From Jiangella gansuensis DSM 44835 (GTDB taxonomy: Bacteria; Actinomycetota; Actinomycetes; Jiangellales; Jiangellaceae), in contig NZ_KI911782.1 in assembly GCF_000515395.1 (NCBI RefSeq), positions 3,160,606 through 3,224,605 of the forward strand: a stretch of DNA of 64,000 bases, read 5' to 3'. The position numbers and the translations under genes are program-made. The notes under the pieces were generated by a model. That model did not search any database and was not told the origin of the DNA. It saw only the letters and a program-made list of their open reading frames with translations. Numbering within the stretch: position 1 is the stretch's first letter; every line of letters starts with the position of its first letter. This document shows, in pieces, positions 45,901 to 54,210 of the stretch.

Positions 45901-48132
45901 TCAGCGGATCTCGCAGGTCACCCGCATCCAGTCCATCTGGAACCCGGCGGTGTCGCCGTTGTTGCCGGCCGACCACAGCCGGACCGCGGGGTCGGTGTCA
46001 CGGTCCTGGATGGTCCATCGGGCACCGGTGTCCGCGCCGTTGCGGTAGAGCCGGGCCTCGCCGCCGCTGGCGGTGTCGACCCGCCACGACGCCAGTGCTC
46101 CGGCGTTGTTCAGCGCGTAGACGCGGCTCCAGGCGGTCTGGCCCTTCTTGATCGTGTAGACGCCGTCCTGCTGGATCGACAGCATCAGCCGCCGGCTCCG
46201 GTTGGTCACACTGACCGCCAGGCTGGTGCCGTGTCCGTTGGACGGGTTCAGCGCGGCGTAGTCGGTGACCTGGGCGCGGAAGTCCACCGAGAAGTCGCAC
46301 CGGTCGGGCAGCTGCTCGGTGACGGCGTTCTGGCCGGTCCCGGGGCTCTGGATGGTGAGGTGACCGGCCGGCGAGACGGTGCCACCACTGCCGAACGGTT
46401 CCCAGCCGACGAGATCGTCGAACGACGTGGAGACCAGGTTCTCCTCCACGCTGACCCAGTTCACCGAGGCGCCGGCGGGTGCCGCGCTGGTGCCGGACGT
46501 CGACACCGTCGTGCGGACCGGCGCGGAGCTGGGCGGCATCGACCACTCGACGCCGGTGTCGGCGGAGTCGAAGAACAGCCGGGCGGTGCCGTCGCTCTGC
46601 ACGACCACGCGGTACTGGTGGTCGTTGCCGTCGATCGCCTGCGTGAACACCCGCTGCCAGTTCGACTGTCCGGCGACCCGGGCGTACACGCCGTCGGACT
46701 GGGCCGTCAACGCCAGCTCCCGCGTCCCGTTCGCGACTCGCAGCGCCAGGTTGGCGCCCACGCCCGTCGTCGTGTTCAAGGTGGACGCGGTCGTGATCCG
46801 CCCGCTCATCGCGGCGACGAACGTCCCCTGGTACGCGTGGTTCTGGTGCACCGTCGTGGTGGTTCCGGCGGCGTTCGCCAGGTTGAGCCGGCCGCTGGTG
46901 ACCGTGGCGGTGCCGCCGTTCGCGGTCGTGGTCCACGGCGCGCCGGCGGCATCCCAGTTCTCGTTGATGCCGGTGAACGAGTCGGAGACGTCCAGCTTCA
47001 CGACCTTGATCGCCGAGGTGTCGTGCTCCCACACGACGAAGAACTTCCCGGGCGCGTACTCGTCGGCCATGGCGTAGGTGTCCCAGCCGGCGCTGTGCGG
47101 CCGGGCGACGATCGGCGGCCCGTCGGCCAGGAACCGTCCCGGGCCCCATGGCTGGTCCGGCTTCTTGACCTTGTAATTCAGGATCGAGCGCCAGTGCGGC
47201 GGACGGGTCTCGACGGGGCTGGGGAAGATGCCGCCCATCGTGTTGTAGATGGCCAGGAACTGCCCGGTCGAGTCGACCGTGACGTACCCCTTGGTGCCCA
47301 TGTTCGGGATGTTGCTGTCGAACGCCAGCGGCGACCAGGTGAGCCCGCCGTCGGTGCTCTCGGTCCTCGACATGTACACCGGGCCGGTGTTGTAGTCGTC
47401 GGCCGGCACCGCCACTCGGTTGAACATGATGAGCTTGCTGGGGTTCTGTGGGTCCACCACCAGCTGGTTCTCGCCGGACTTGGTGTTCAGCGGGTCCGGC
47501 GCGAACGCCCCGGGCGTCCAGGTGACCAGGTCGGTCGAGCGCATGACCGCGACCTGGCCGCCCTTCCAGAACGGTGCGATGTGGTAGTTGCCGTACTTCA
47601 GCGGCCGCCCGGCGATGACGAAGCTGGACGGGACCGCACCGAAGTTCGCCGTGTGATTGGTCCAGGTCTGGCCGCCGTCGGTGCTCTTCTTCATGAACGT
47701 GGTGACCGGCTGGCCGTTCCGGGAGTCGGCCGGCGTCCTGCCGAGGAAGGCGTACAGGTCGGTGCCGACGCGGTAGAAGATCACGTAGTGCCAGCCGTAG
47801 GTGGAGTCCTTCGGTGCCAGCGTGAGTGGGGCACTCCAGGTGTCTCCGCCGTCGGTGGAGTAGGCGTACTTGATGGCGCCGTTGTCGAACTGGTTCAGGG
47901 TGTTGCCCTCGCGCCAGGCGGCCACGACGTTGTCCGGGCTGGTCGAGATGATGTCCGGGGTGCGGATGCCGTCACCGTCGAGCAGGGTGAGGTCCGAATG
48001 GACCGTCACCTCGTCCGTGAAGCCCTCGGCTCGGGCCGGTGGGGTGGGTGCCAGGACAGCGATGATCAGGGCGAGGGCGGCGGCCACGACACCGATGACG
48101 GCGGGTGGGCGGGCCAGGCGTGGTGCATGCAT
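45901..48132 (-). CDS. Secreted BNR-repeat (sialidase-like) enzyme with duplicated C-terminal beta-sandwich
   Basis: 743 residues from ATG 48132 (GGAG 9 nt upstream; ATG 48147 possible). Signal peptide ends PTPPARA. A six-bladed propeller (about 40-380) shows Asp-boxes STDGGDTWS, STDGGQTWT and STDGGLTWS and an early Arg in IRTPDIIST, near the RIP position of sialidases. Two related beta-sandwich modules follow (about 390-560 and 575-743), sharing DGVY and WxRV motifs. Exo-sialidase activity is only one option. Convergent with the P450/sugar operon and sharing its promoter motif. Confidence 0.8.
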   Translation of the reverse strand: MHAPRLARPPAVIGVVAAALALIIAVLAPTPPARAEGFTDEVTVHSDLTLLDGDGIRTPDIISTSPDNVVAAWREGNTLNQFDNGAIKYAYSTDGGDTWSAPLTLAPKDSTYGWHYVIFYRVGTDLYAFLGRTPADSRNGQPVTTFMKKSTDGGQTWTNHTANFGAVPSSFVIAGRPLKYGNYHIAPFWKGGQVAVMRSTDLVTWTPGAFAPDPLNTKSGENQLVVDPQNPSKLIMFNRVAVPADDYNTGPVYMSRTESTDGGLTWSPLAFDSNIPNMGTKGYVTVDSTGQFLAIYNTMGGIFPSPVETRPPHWRSILNYKVKKPDQPWGPGRFLADGPPIVARPHSAGWDTYAMADEYAPGKFFVVWEHDTSAIKVVKLDVSDSFTGINENWDAAGAPWTTTANGGTATVTSGRLNLANAAGTTTTVHQNHAYQGTFVAAMSGRITTASTLNTTTGVGANLALRVANGTRELALTAQSDGVYARVAGQSNWQRVFTQAIDGNDHQYRVVVQSDGTARLFFDSADTGVEWSMPPSSAPVRTTVSTSGTSAAPAGASVNWVSVEENLVSTSFDDLVGWEPFGSGGTVSPAGHLTIQSPGTGQNAVTEQLPDRCDFSVDFRAQVTDYAALNPSNGHGTSLAVSVTNRSRRLMLSIQQDGVYTIKKGQTAWSRVYALNNAGALASWRVDTASGGEARLYRNGADTGARWTIQDRDTDPAVRLWSAGNNGDTAGFQMDWMRVTCEIR

Positions 48133-48269
48133 CTTCGGCGGCTCCATGCTCTGCGGAGGAACGTGAGCGCGCGGCACGGCTGGTGAGCGGCGCGGCGCGT
48201 GGGACCTGACCCGGTGCGACGACCGGGCCGGGACGTGGGGGTGATCGCTACTGCCAGCAGATGATCATG

Positions 48270-48320
48270 AGCGTAACAGTTAATACTGAAGTGCGGAAGA
48301 TGTCATAAATTACTTCTACA
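48270..48320 (-). promoter_or_regulatory. Promoter and RpiR-like operator of the sialidase-like gene
   Basis: On the minus strand TGTAGAAGTAATTTATGACA (48320-48301) is followed 15-16 nt later by TATTAA, a possible -10 box, so the motif overlaps the -35. It matches the motif in the P450 operon promoter and resembles TGT-N14-ACA operators of RpiR-family proteins such as HexR. The surrounding AT-rich stretch (to 48400) holds several ATGATCA palindromes but no gene. Confidence 0.5.
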
Positions 48321-48473
48321 TTGATCATGGCCTAGATCATGATCAACCGGCAAAGGATCACGACCAACTCCATGATCAACTCGGGTGGGGTGGGGTGCGG
48401 TTGACGGGGCGCGAGGCGCTGGCATAGCTTTCGAACTGGTGGTTGCGAGGGTTGAAACGGCGTGGAGGTGGGT

Positions 48474-49247
48474 GTGCGGGACGGTCGGCTGGCCGGGCGG
48501 ACGGCACTGGTGACAGGCGCGTCTCGCGGCATCGGGGCGGCCGTGGCCAGGTCGTACGCGGCCGAAGGGGCTGCCGTCGTTCTCGCCCACGAGCCCGACC
48601 CGGTGATGGCCACCCTGGCCGAGAAGCTGGCCGTCGAGCTGCGCGAATCCGGCGCCACGGCGGTCGCGCTGGGGGCCGATCTGGCCGATCCCGAGGCGGT
48701 CGAGGCGCTGGTGTCAGAGGCACGGCGCGAGGTCGGCCGGCTGGACGTCGTCGTCGCCAACGCCGCTGCCACCGGCAGGGCGCCCTGGCGGGAGATCGGG
48801 CTGGACCAGTGGGGCCTGGTCATGGACGTCAACCTGCGCGGCACGTGGCTGCTGGCCCGGGCCGCGCACCCGGACCTGGTGGCCAGCGGGCGCGGGTCGG
48901 TCATCACCGTCACCAGCGTCATGGTGGCCACCGGACAACCCGGCGCGCTGCACTACACCTCCAGCAAGGCCGGGATCATCGGGCTGACCCGGGCGCTGGC
49001 ACGCGAAGTCGGCCCGGACGGGGTCCGGGTCAACGCCGTCATGCCGGGAGCCATCCGCACCGAACACGAGGAGGAACTGGGCGCGGACGAGGACGAGGTC
49101 TTCGAGCACGTCACCGCGGCCCAGGCGCTCAAGCGGCGCGGTACCGCCGCCGACCTCGCCGGGACGTTCGTCTTCCTGGCCAGCGACGAGAGCTCGTTCA
49201 TCACCGGGCAGGTCATCAACGTCGACGGCGGCTGGGCGCATTGGTGA
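48474..49247 (+). CDS. SDR family oxidoreductase
   Basis: 257 residues from GTG 48474 with GGAGG 5 nt upstream; GTG 48462 is an alternative. Classical SDR: TALVTGASRGIGAAVA cofactor motif, VVVANAA, catalytic Tyr/Lys in LHYTSSKAGI (YxxxK), and the end FITGQVINVDGGWAHW. Likely NADP(H)-dependent ketone/alcohol enzyme. Substrate unknown; followed 25 bp later by a nucleotidyltransferase gene. Confidence 0.92.
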   Translation: MRDGRLAGRTALVTGASRGIGAAVARSYAAEGAAVVLAHEPDPVMATLAEKLAVELRESGATAVALGADLADPEAVEALVSEARREVGRLDVVVANAAATGRAPWREIGLDQWGLVMDVNLRGTWLLARAAHPDLVASGRGSVITVTSVMVATGQPGALHYTSSKAGIIGLTRALAREVGPDGVRVNAVMPGAIRTEHEEELGADEDEVFEHVTAAQALKRRGTAADLAGTFVFLASDESSFITGQVINVDGGWAHW

Positions 49248-49272
49248 TCCGGGCCTTCCGTAGGGTGACGGG

Positions 49273-50031
49273 ATGTTCACCGTTGCCGACCGGGAGGTAC
49301 TGCGCAGCCAGCTCGTGGCGGCCGCACGGGCCGATTCCCGCATCGTCGCCGCCGCACTGACCGGGTCCGCGGCGTCCGGTGCGCAGGACCGCTGGTCCGA
49401 CATCGACCTGGCGTTCGGCCTCGCGCCCGGTACCGATCAGGCCGCCGTCATCGCGGACTGGACCGCGGTCATGTACGCCGAGCACGCGGCCGTCGATCAC
49501 CTGGACGTACCCGTGCGCGGCATCGTCTTCCGGGTGTTCCTCCTGGCCAACACATTGCAGGTTGACCTCGCGTTCGCGCCGGACGGCGAGTACGGCCCGA
49601 CGGCGCCGACGTTCCGGCCGCTGTTCGGTGCGGCGCCCGAGCAGCCGCCGCCACCGCGCCAGGAGCCGTCGGCCCTGATCGGCATGGGCTGGTTGTACGC
49701 GCTGCACGCGCGGTCGAGCATCGCGCGCGGCCGGGTCTGGCAGGCCGAGTACATGATCAGCGGGATCCGCGACCACGTGCTCGCGCTGGCCTGCCTGCGG
49801 CACGGGTTGCCGGCGGTGCAGGGACGCGGCGTCGACCAGTTGCCGCCGGAGGTGCTGCGGGCGGCGGCCGGCACGCTGGTGGGTTCGCTCGGCGCGACGG
49901 AGCTCGCGAGGGCGTTCCGGGCCGCGGTCGAGACGTTGTTGACAGAGGCCCGGCACGTCGACCCGGACCGGGCCGGCCGTCTGGCCGCCGTGGTGCGAGA
50001 GCTCGTCCAGTACGCCGGCCCGGACGCATGA
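49273..50031 (+). CDS. Nucleotidyltransferase domain protein (pol-beta fold)
   Basis: 252 residues. The N-terminal motif LTGSAASGAQDRWSDIDLAF (about 29-48) is the GSxxxG...DxD metal site, with a third acid in LQVDLAFAP. The C-terminal half is helical, like aminoglycoside/lincosamide nucleotidyltransferases. It could adenylylate a small molecule; no resistance can be claimed from sequence. Confidence 0.85.
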   Translation: MFTVADREVLRSQLVAAARADSRIVAAALTGSAASGAQDRWSDIDLAFGLAPGTDQAAVIADWTAVMYAEHAAVDHLDVPVRGIVFRVFLLANTLQVDLAFAPDGEYGPTAPTFRPLFGAAPEQPPPPRQEPSALIGMGWLYALHARSSIARGRVWQAEYMISGIRDHVLALACLRHGLPAVQGRGVDQLPPEVLRAAAGTLVGSLGATELARAFRAAVETLLTEARHVDPDRAGRLAAVVRELVQYAGPDA

Positions 50032-50136
50032 TGCGTTCTCGACGGGCGACGCTGACGCCAACTTTCGGCCTGTACGTCACCCCCTGGGAGGGGCGCACCC
50101 CTGCGAGACCCGCGACGCGGCCAGGCCCCTAGGCGG

Positions 50137-50325
50137 TCAGTCTTCGCTACTGGACCGGCCGGCCAGGAACGCGGTCAGCTCCGGATCGGCCGACGTGACG
50201 CGGTCGACCTCCTCGCCGCCGTCGCACCGGCACAGCGCGACGACGGTTCCGGAGCTCGTGTGCGCGACCACCCGCCACATCCCGCCCGCGTCCTGCCAGC
50301 GCGTCAGCGCGTCCACGACGTCCAT
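50137..50325 (-). CDS. Small conserved-looking protein of unknown function
   Basis: 62 residues with AGGGTGG before ATG. MDVVDALTRWQDAGGMWRVV, then TVVALCRCDGGEEVDRVTS. Two Cys in CRC are notable. The compact strand-rich fold and acidic tail (SSSED) look like a real gene, but no domain is recognised. Lies between two unrelated units. Confidence 0.65.
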   Translation of the reverse strand: MDVVDALTRWQDAGGMWRVVAHTSSGTVVALCRCDGGEEVDRVTSADPELTAFLAGRSSSED

Positions 50326-50418
50326 GACGCCACCCTAGGGTCGATGCCGGGTACTGCGCGTGCGGGCCGGCCGTCATCAGTGATGGTGGCGCTTGACCGA
50401 GCAGCCAGGGGGCCTCGC

Positions 50419-51774
50419 TCAGCTCACGCCCAGGTGCGGGGCCGGGAACACGCCGCCGGGGTCGCGGACCTGCTTGATCGCGGCCAGCCGGTCGCGAGTC
50501 CCGGTACGGAACGCCTCGGGCGCCAGCACGGACGCGGCCGGACCGCCGACGAAGTTGAGAAACCGCAGGCCGGTGCCCCAGGGCGCCAACGCTGACAGCA
50601 CCGCGTCCCCGGCCGCCGGGCCCAGGCCGATAGCGGCCACGCTGAACGCGGCGTCGTCGTGGTCGAGGGCGTGAGGATGACGCGGCGGACGCGCCAGCGC
50701 CCCGCCCAGCTGCCGCACGCCGACCATGATCAGGCCGTCGGCTGACGCATCCGGTCCGGCCGCCGCGATCAGGGCGTCGGCGGCACCCTCGTCGAACGAG
50801 CTGAGCATCAGCGAGCGCTCGTCGTAAGCGATCGGCTCGGTCGGGTCGTCATAGACGGCGGCGATATCAGCCAGCGGCAGGCCCGCGACGGTGTCGACGA
50901 TCCGGGGGCCGATGTCGCGCAGCGGCCGCACCAGCTCCTCGCCCTCGTCGAAAGGGCCGGCGTACGCGATGCGGATGTGCACCGTGAGCCGTCCGCGCAA
51001 CGGCTCCGGGATGCCGGGCGCGTCCGGCATCCGGACCAGACCGGCCGACGAGTTCATCGCGTCCGGTAACCGCGCTGTCCAGTCCCGCCACGTGTGGACG
51101 ACATCGGCGGCCCGCTCGGCGGCGAAGACCAGCCCGCCGCCGTACAGCCCCGGCGGCACCACCAGATCGACCTCCATCGCCGTCACCACGCCGAAGCCTC
51201 CCTTGCCGCCGCGCAGTGCCCAGAACAGGTCGGCGTTCTGGTCCGGATCGGCGATGACCAGCTCACCGTCCGCGGTGACCACTTCCAGCCGCCGGACCTG
51301 GTCGGCGGCCCAGCCGAAAGTCCGGCCGAGCACCGGCAGTCCGCCACCGAGTGTGTAGGAGACCGCGCCGACCAGCGGTGACGATCCGCTCAACGGCGCC
51401 AGTCCGGAGGCCGCGGCCGGGTCGATGACCTGCCGCCACCGCACGCCTGCCTCGATCCGTGCCGTCCGCGCGCCCGGGTCGAGCTGCACGCCGTCCAGGC
51501 GCCGGGTGCTGATCAGCAGACCGCCCTCCAGCGGGACACCGACGCCGTGACCGGTCGCCTGGGCGACGACCTGGATGCCTTGGTCGGCGGCGAAGCGCAC
51601 CGCCGCGACCACATCCGCCGTGGACGCCGCGCCTACCACGACGTCCGGACGGTGCTCGCACGCGAGGTTGAAACCGGACCGCTCGTCGTCGTACCCGTTC
51701 TGGCCCGGCAGCAGGACGGGCCCCTCGATGCGGCGGGCCAGGCCGGCGACCGCCGGCTGCAGTGTCGTGTTCAT
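50419..51774 (-). CDS. FAD-linked oxidase (BBE/berberine-bridge-like)
   Basis: 451 residues from ATG 51774. FAD_binding_4 domain with RPDVVVGAASTADVVAAVRF and QATGHGVGVPLEGGLLISTR (His for FAD attachment), VGAVSYTLGGGLPVLGRTFG, and the BBE end VRDPGGVFPAPH. The second covalent Cys of bicovalent enzymes is not seen, so attachment is probably through His only. Oxidises an alcohol or sugar-like substrate; target unknown. Divergent from, and probably controlled by, the LysR gene. Confidence 0.9.
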   Translation of the reverse strand: MNTTLQPAVAGLARRIEGPVLLPGQNGYDDERSGFNLACEHRPDVVVGAASTADVVAAVRFAADQGIQVVAQATGHGVGVPLEGGLLISTRRLDGVQLDPGARTARIEAGVRWRQVIDPAAASGLAPLSGSSPLVGAVSYTLGGGLPVLGRTFGWAADQVRRLEVVTADGELVIADPDQNADLFWALRGGKGGFGVVTAMEVDLVVPPGLYGGGLVFAAERAADVVHTWRDWTARLPDAMNSSAGLVRMPDAPGIPEPLRGRLTVHIRIAYAGPFDEGEELVRPLRDIGPRIVDTVAGLPLADIAAVYDDPTEPIAYDERSLMLSSFDEGAADALIAAAGPDASADGLIMVGVRQLGGALARPPRHPHALDHDDAAFSVAAIGLGPAAGDAVLSALAPWGTGLRFLNFVGGPAASVLAPEAFRTGTRDRLAAIKQVRDPGGVFPAPHLGVS

Positions 51775-51832
51775 GTTCTCGATCCCACTGGAGCTCCGCC
51801 CCGCGTACCAGACGGAGATGCCACGTACAGTT

Positions 51833-51847
51833 ATCACTGATCGTGAT
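51833..51847. promoter_or_regulatory. LysR-type operator in the divergent intergenic region
   Basis: ATCAC-N5-GTGAT, a perfect 5-bp inverted repeat containing the T-N11-A motif of LysR binding sites, lies 26 bp before the LysR start and 59 bp before the oxidase start. Confidence 0.65.
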
Positions 51848-51872
51848 GAGTCCGGCCGGCTCGAGGAGGTCC

Positions 51873-52778
51873 GTGGAGCTGCGGCAGCTCGCATACTTCG
51901 TCGCCGTTGCCGACGAAGGGGGGTTCGCGCGCGCCGCGGAGTCCCTGCACGTCGGCCAGCCCGCCGTCAGCCAGCAGTTGCGCCGCTTGGAGCGGGAACT
52001 CGGCGTCGTGCTGTTCGACCGGACCACCCGGCGGGTCCGGCTCACCGCGGAGGGCGGCCGCCTGCTGCCCGAGGCGCGGGCCGTGCTCGCCGCGGCGGAG
52101 CGCACCCGGCGGCTGGCGGCCGAGCTCGCCGGTACCGGCTCGCTGCGGCTCGGCACCAGTCCAGCTCCCGGCCGCCGGCTACCCGACCTGCTCGCCGCGC
52201 TCGCGTCCCGGGCGCCGGAACTGCGCGTCCGGCTGAGCACGGTGAAGCTGGCCGAGCGGCTGGCGTCCGTGCGCTCCGGCGTGCTCGACGCCGCTCTGGT
52301 CCGCGACGTCGCCGACGCGCCGGGGCTGGAGCTGCTCGCGCTGTGGACCGATCCCGTCGTGGTCGCGCTACCGGCGGGGCACCCGCTCGCCGCACGCGAG
52401 ACGGTGCGGCTGCGCGACCTCGGCGGCCTGCCGGTCCGGCTTGCCCATCCACGCGCCAACCCGCCCTTCCACCGGCTGGTGGCCACGGCGTTCGAGGCGG
52501 CCGGTATCGACCCGCCGGCCGGCCCGCCGTTCACGTCGTTGCGTGAGACGCTCACCGATCTCGCTCACGCCGCCGCGTCGTGGACGCTGTTCTACGAGGT
52601 CGGCACGCCGCCGCCGATGCCGGGCGTCGCCTACCGCCGGCTCGCCGGGCTGGTCTCGACGACGTACCTCGCCGTACCCGCCGACCCACCGTCGCCGGCG
52701 ATCAGGCAGTTGCTGGCCGCCGCCCGCGACCTCGGGCGCGGCACGCCGGACCCTCCGCGACTCGCCGAGCTGGGCTGA
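51873..52778 (+). CDS. LysR family transcriptional regulator
   Basis: 301 residues from GTG 51873 (GAGGAGG 5 nt upstream). Canonical start VELRQLAYFVAVADEGGFARAAESL and helix AVSQQLRRLERELGVVLFDR; residues 90-295 are the effector-binding domain. Divergent to the FAD oxidase, a standard LysR arrangement. Confidence 0.93.
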   Translation: MELRQLAYFVAVADEGGFARAAESLHVGQPAVSQQLRRLERELGVVLFDRTTRRVRLTAEGGRLLPEARAVLAAAERTRRLAAELAGTGSLRLGTSPAPGRRLPDLLAALASRAPELRVRLSTVKLAERLASVRSGVLDAALVRDVADAPGLELLALWTDPVVVALPAGHPLAARETVRLRDLGGLPVRLAHPRANPPFHRLVATAFEAAGIDPPAGPPFTSLRETLTDLAHAAASWTLFYEVGTPPPMPGVAYRRLAGLVSTTYLAVPADPPSPAIRQLLAAARDLGRGTPDPPRLAELG

Positions 52779-52856
52779 GCGGCGACGACCGGGCACCTCG
52801 GCCGGGCGGTGCCGCGGGTTCACGCTCGCCCGGGCGTCGAGAGGGTGAGTGTCCGG

Positions 52857-52927
52857 TTGATCCAGAAATAACGGATGCGTAACACCTCGCTCACCCCTCT
52901 GGTGGTCGAGAAGTGTGAACGCTAACA
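52857..52927 (+). promoter_or_regulatory. Promoter and LacI-type operator of the furanose importer operon
   Basis: TTGATC (52857-52862) and TAACAC (52880-52885) have an ideal 17-bp spacing. TGTGAACGCTAACA (52914-52927) matches the LacI-family consensus TGTTAGCGCTAACA at 12 of 14 positions, just downstream of the likely start. The remaining leader to 53096 shows nothing else recognisable. Confidence 0.65.
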
Positions 52928-53096
52928 ATGGCGTAGTCCAATGTGGCATAGCACTGAGTGCTGGCCGCGGACAGGTAACAGAGCGTCGGCCGTGTGGTGC
53001 TAGCGGTGGCACCACAGGCCGTCAGGTGATTTCTCCTATCCGGCACGTGCCCGCGAATAGGTGGACAACCGTTCGATACCCAGGAGGGGTCAACAC

Positions 53097-54095
53097 ATGG
53101 GCATCAGGAAGCGGGTCACGCAGGCGATCTCCATCGCGGCGGGGGGCGTCCTCGCTCTCGGGCTCGCCGGCTGCTCGGGCGACGACAGCGGTGGCGACGG
53201 CGGTGGCGGCGACGGTCTCGTCACCGTCGGTTTCGTCGCGGTCGGACCCGAGGGCGCCTGGCGCGAGGCCAACGAGACCAACATCAGGGAGACGTTCACC
53301 GAGGAAGCAGGCTTCGACCTGCGGTACGCCCCGGCACGCAACCTCGACCAGACGTCGCAGATCGACGCGTTCACGTCGTTCGTCGACGAAGGCGTCGACG
53401 TCATCCTGCTCTCGGCCACCGAGGGCAGCGGTTGGGAGGACTCGCTGCGGCGGGCGCAGGAGGCGGAGATCCCCGTCATCCTCATCGACCGCGGCATCGA
53501 GCCGGACGACGACAGCCTCTACGTGACGCGGATCGCTCCGGACAACTACGAGGTGAGCCAGGGCGTAGCCGAGTGGGCGCTCAGCGCCTTCCCGGACGGC
53601 GCGAACTACTTCGTGCTCGAGGGGCCCCCTGGGGTCTCCGTCGTCAACGAGCGCAATGAGGGCTGGAACGACGTCATCGGTGAGCACCCCGAGTTCGTGA
53701 GCCTGGGTGCGCAGACGGCGAACTGGTCGACCGAGGAAGCCCGCAGCGTGTTCGAGACCGTGCTGCGCTCCAACAACAACGACGTGCAGATCGTCTTCGC
53801 GCAGAACGACGAGATGGGTCTCGGCGCGGCGCAGGCCGTCGAAGAGGCCGGCCTCACGCCTGGCGTCGATGTGCAGATCGCCACGATCGACGGTACCCGC
53901 GGTGCGCTCGAGGCGCTGGCGGACGGCCGGCTGAGTTTCGTCGCGGAGTACAACCCGCTCTTCGGTGAGACGGCGCTCGAGATGGTCAACCAGGCGCTGG
54001 AGGGCGAGGAGGTCGACTCGTACGTCATCGTGCCGAGCGGGACCTTCGACTCGCCCGAAGCGGCGACCGCGGCACTGCCGGATCGCAAGTACTGA
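53097..54095 (+). CDS. Sugar-binding lipoprotein (YtfQ-like) of a furanose importer
   Basis: 332 residues from ATG 53097 (AGGAGGGG upstream). Lipobox LAGC at about 23-26, acidic/Gly linker, then a periplasmic-binding-protein-1 domain (LVTVGFVAVGPEGAWREANE; IPVILIDRGIE; QIVFAQNDEMGLGAAQAV). The pattern GPEGxWR and VDVILLSATEGSGW resembles YtfQ, which binds galactofuranose and L-arabinofuranose. Stands first in an operon with ATPase and two permeases. Confidence 0.88.
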   Translation: MGIRKRVTQAISIAAGGVLALGLAGCSGDDSGGDGGGGDGLVTVGFVAVGPEGAWREANETNIRETFTEEAGFDLRYAPARNLDQTSQIDAFTSFVDEGVDVILLSATEGSGWEDSLRRAQEAEIPVILIDRGIEPDDDSLYVTRIAPDNYEVSQGVAEWALSAFPDGANYFVLEGPPGVSVVNERNEGWNDVIGEHPEFVSLGAQTANWSTEEARSVFETVLRSNNNDVQIVFAQNDEMGLGAAQAVEEAGLTPGVDVQIATIDGTRGALEALADGRLSFVAEYNPLFGETALEMVNQALEGEEVDSYVIVPSGTFDSPEAATAALPDRKY

Positions 54096-54120
54096 TCCCG
54101 GTTCGCCTGTCGTACCCGCC

Positions 54121-54158
54121 GACGTGTGGGCCGGTCCTACGACACCGGCCCACACGTC
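54121..54158 (+). terminator. Intra-operon hairpin between binding protein and ATPase genes
   Basis: GACGTGTGGGCCGGT (54121-54135) pairs perfectly with 54144-54158; five further pairs (CCGCC/GGCGG) can form below a bulge. Such hairpins often give more binding protein than ATPase by partial termination or mRNA protection. Confidence 0.75.
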
Positions 54159-54210
54159 CGGCGGATCGCCCGGTCCGCGCCCATCGCCGACGAAGACTTT
54201 GGACACTCGC

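Noticed and set aside
48240-48400. Clustered ATGATCA/TGATCAT palindromes
   Set aside because: They lack the longer arms of the 58-bp repeat family and may only reflect the AT-rich promoter region; not called as repeat copies.
50040-50110. C-rich inverted repeat CCCCTGGGAGGGG after the nucleotidyltransferase
   Set aside because: Stem is only about 5-6 bp and loops are ambiguous; insufficient for a terminator call.
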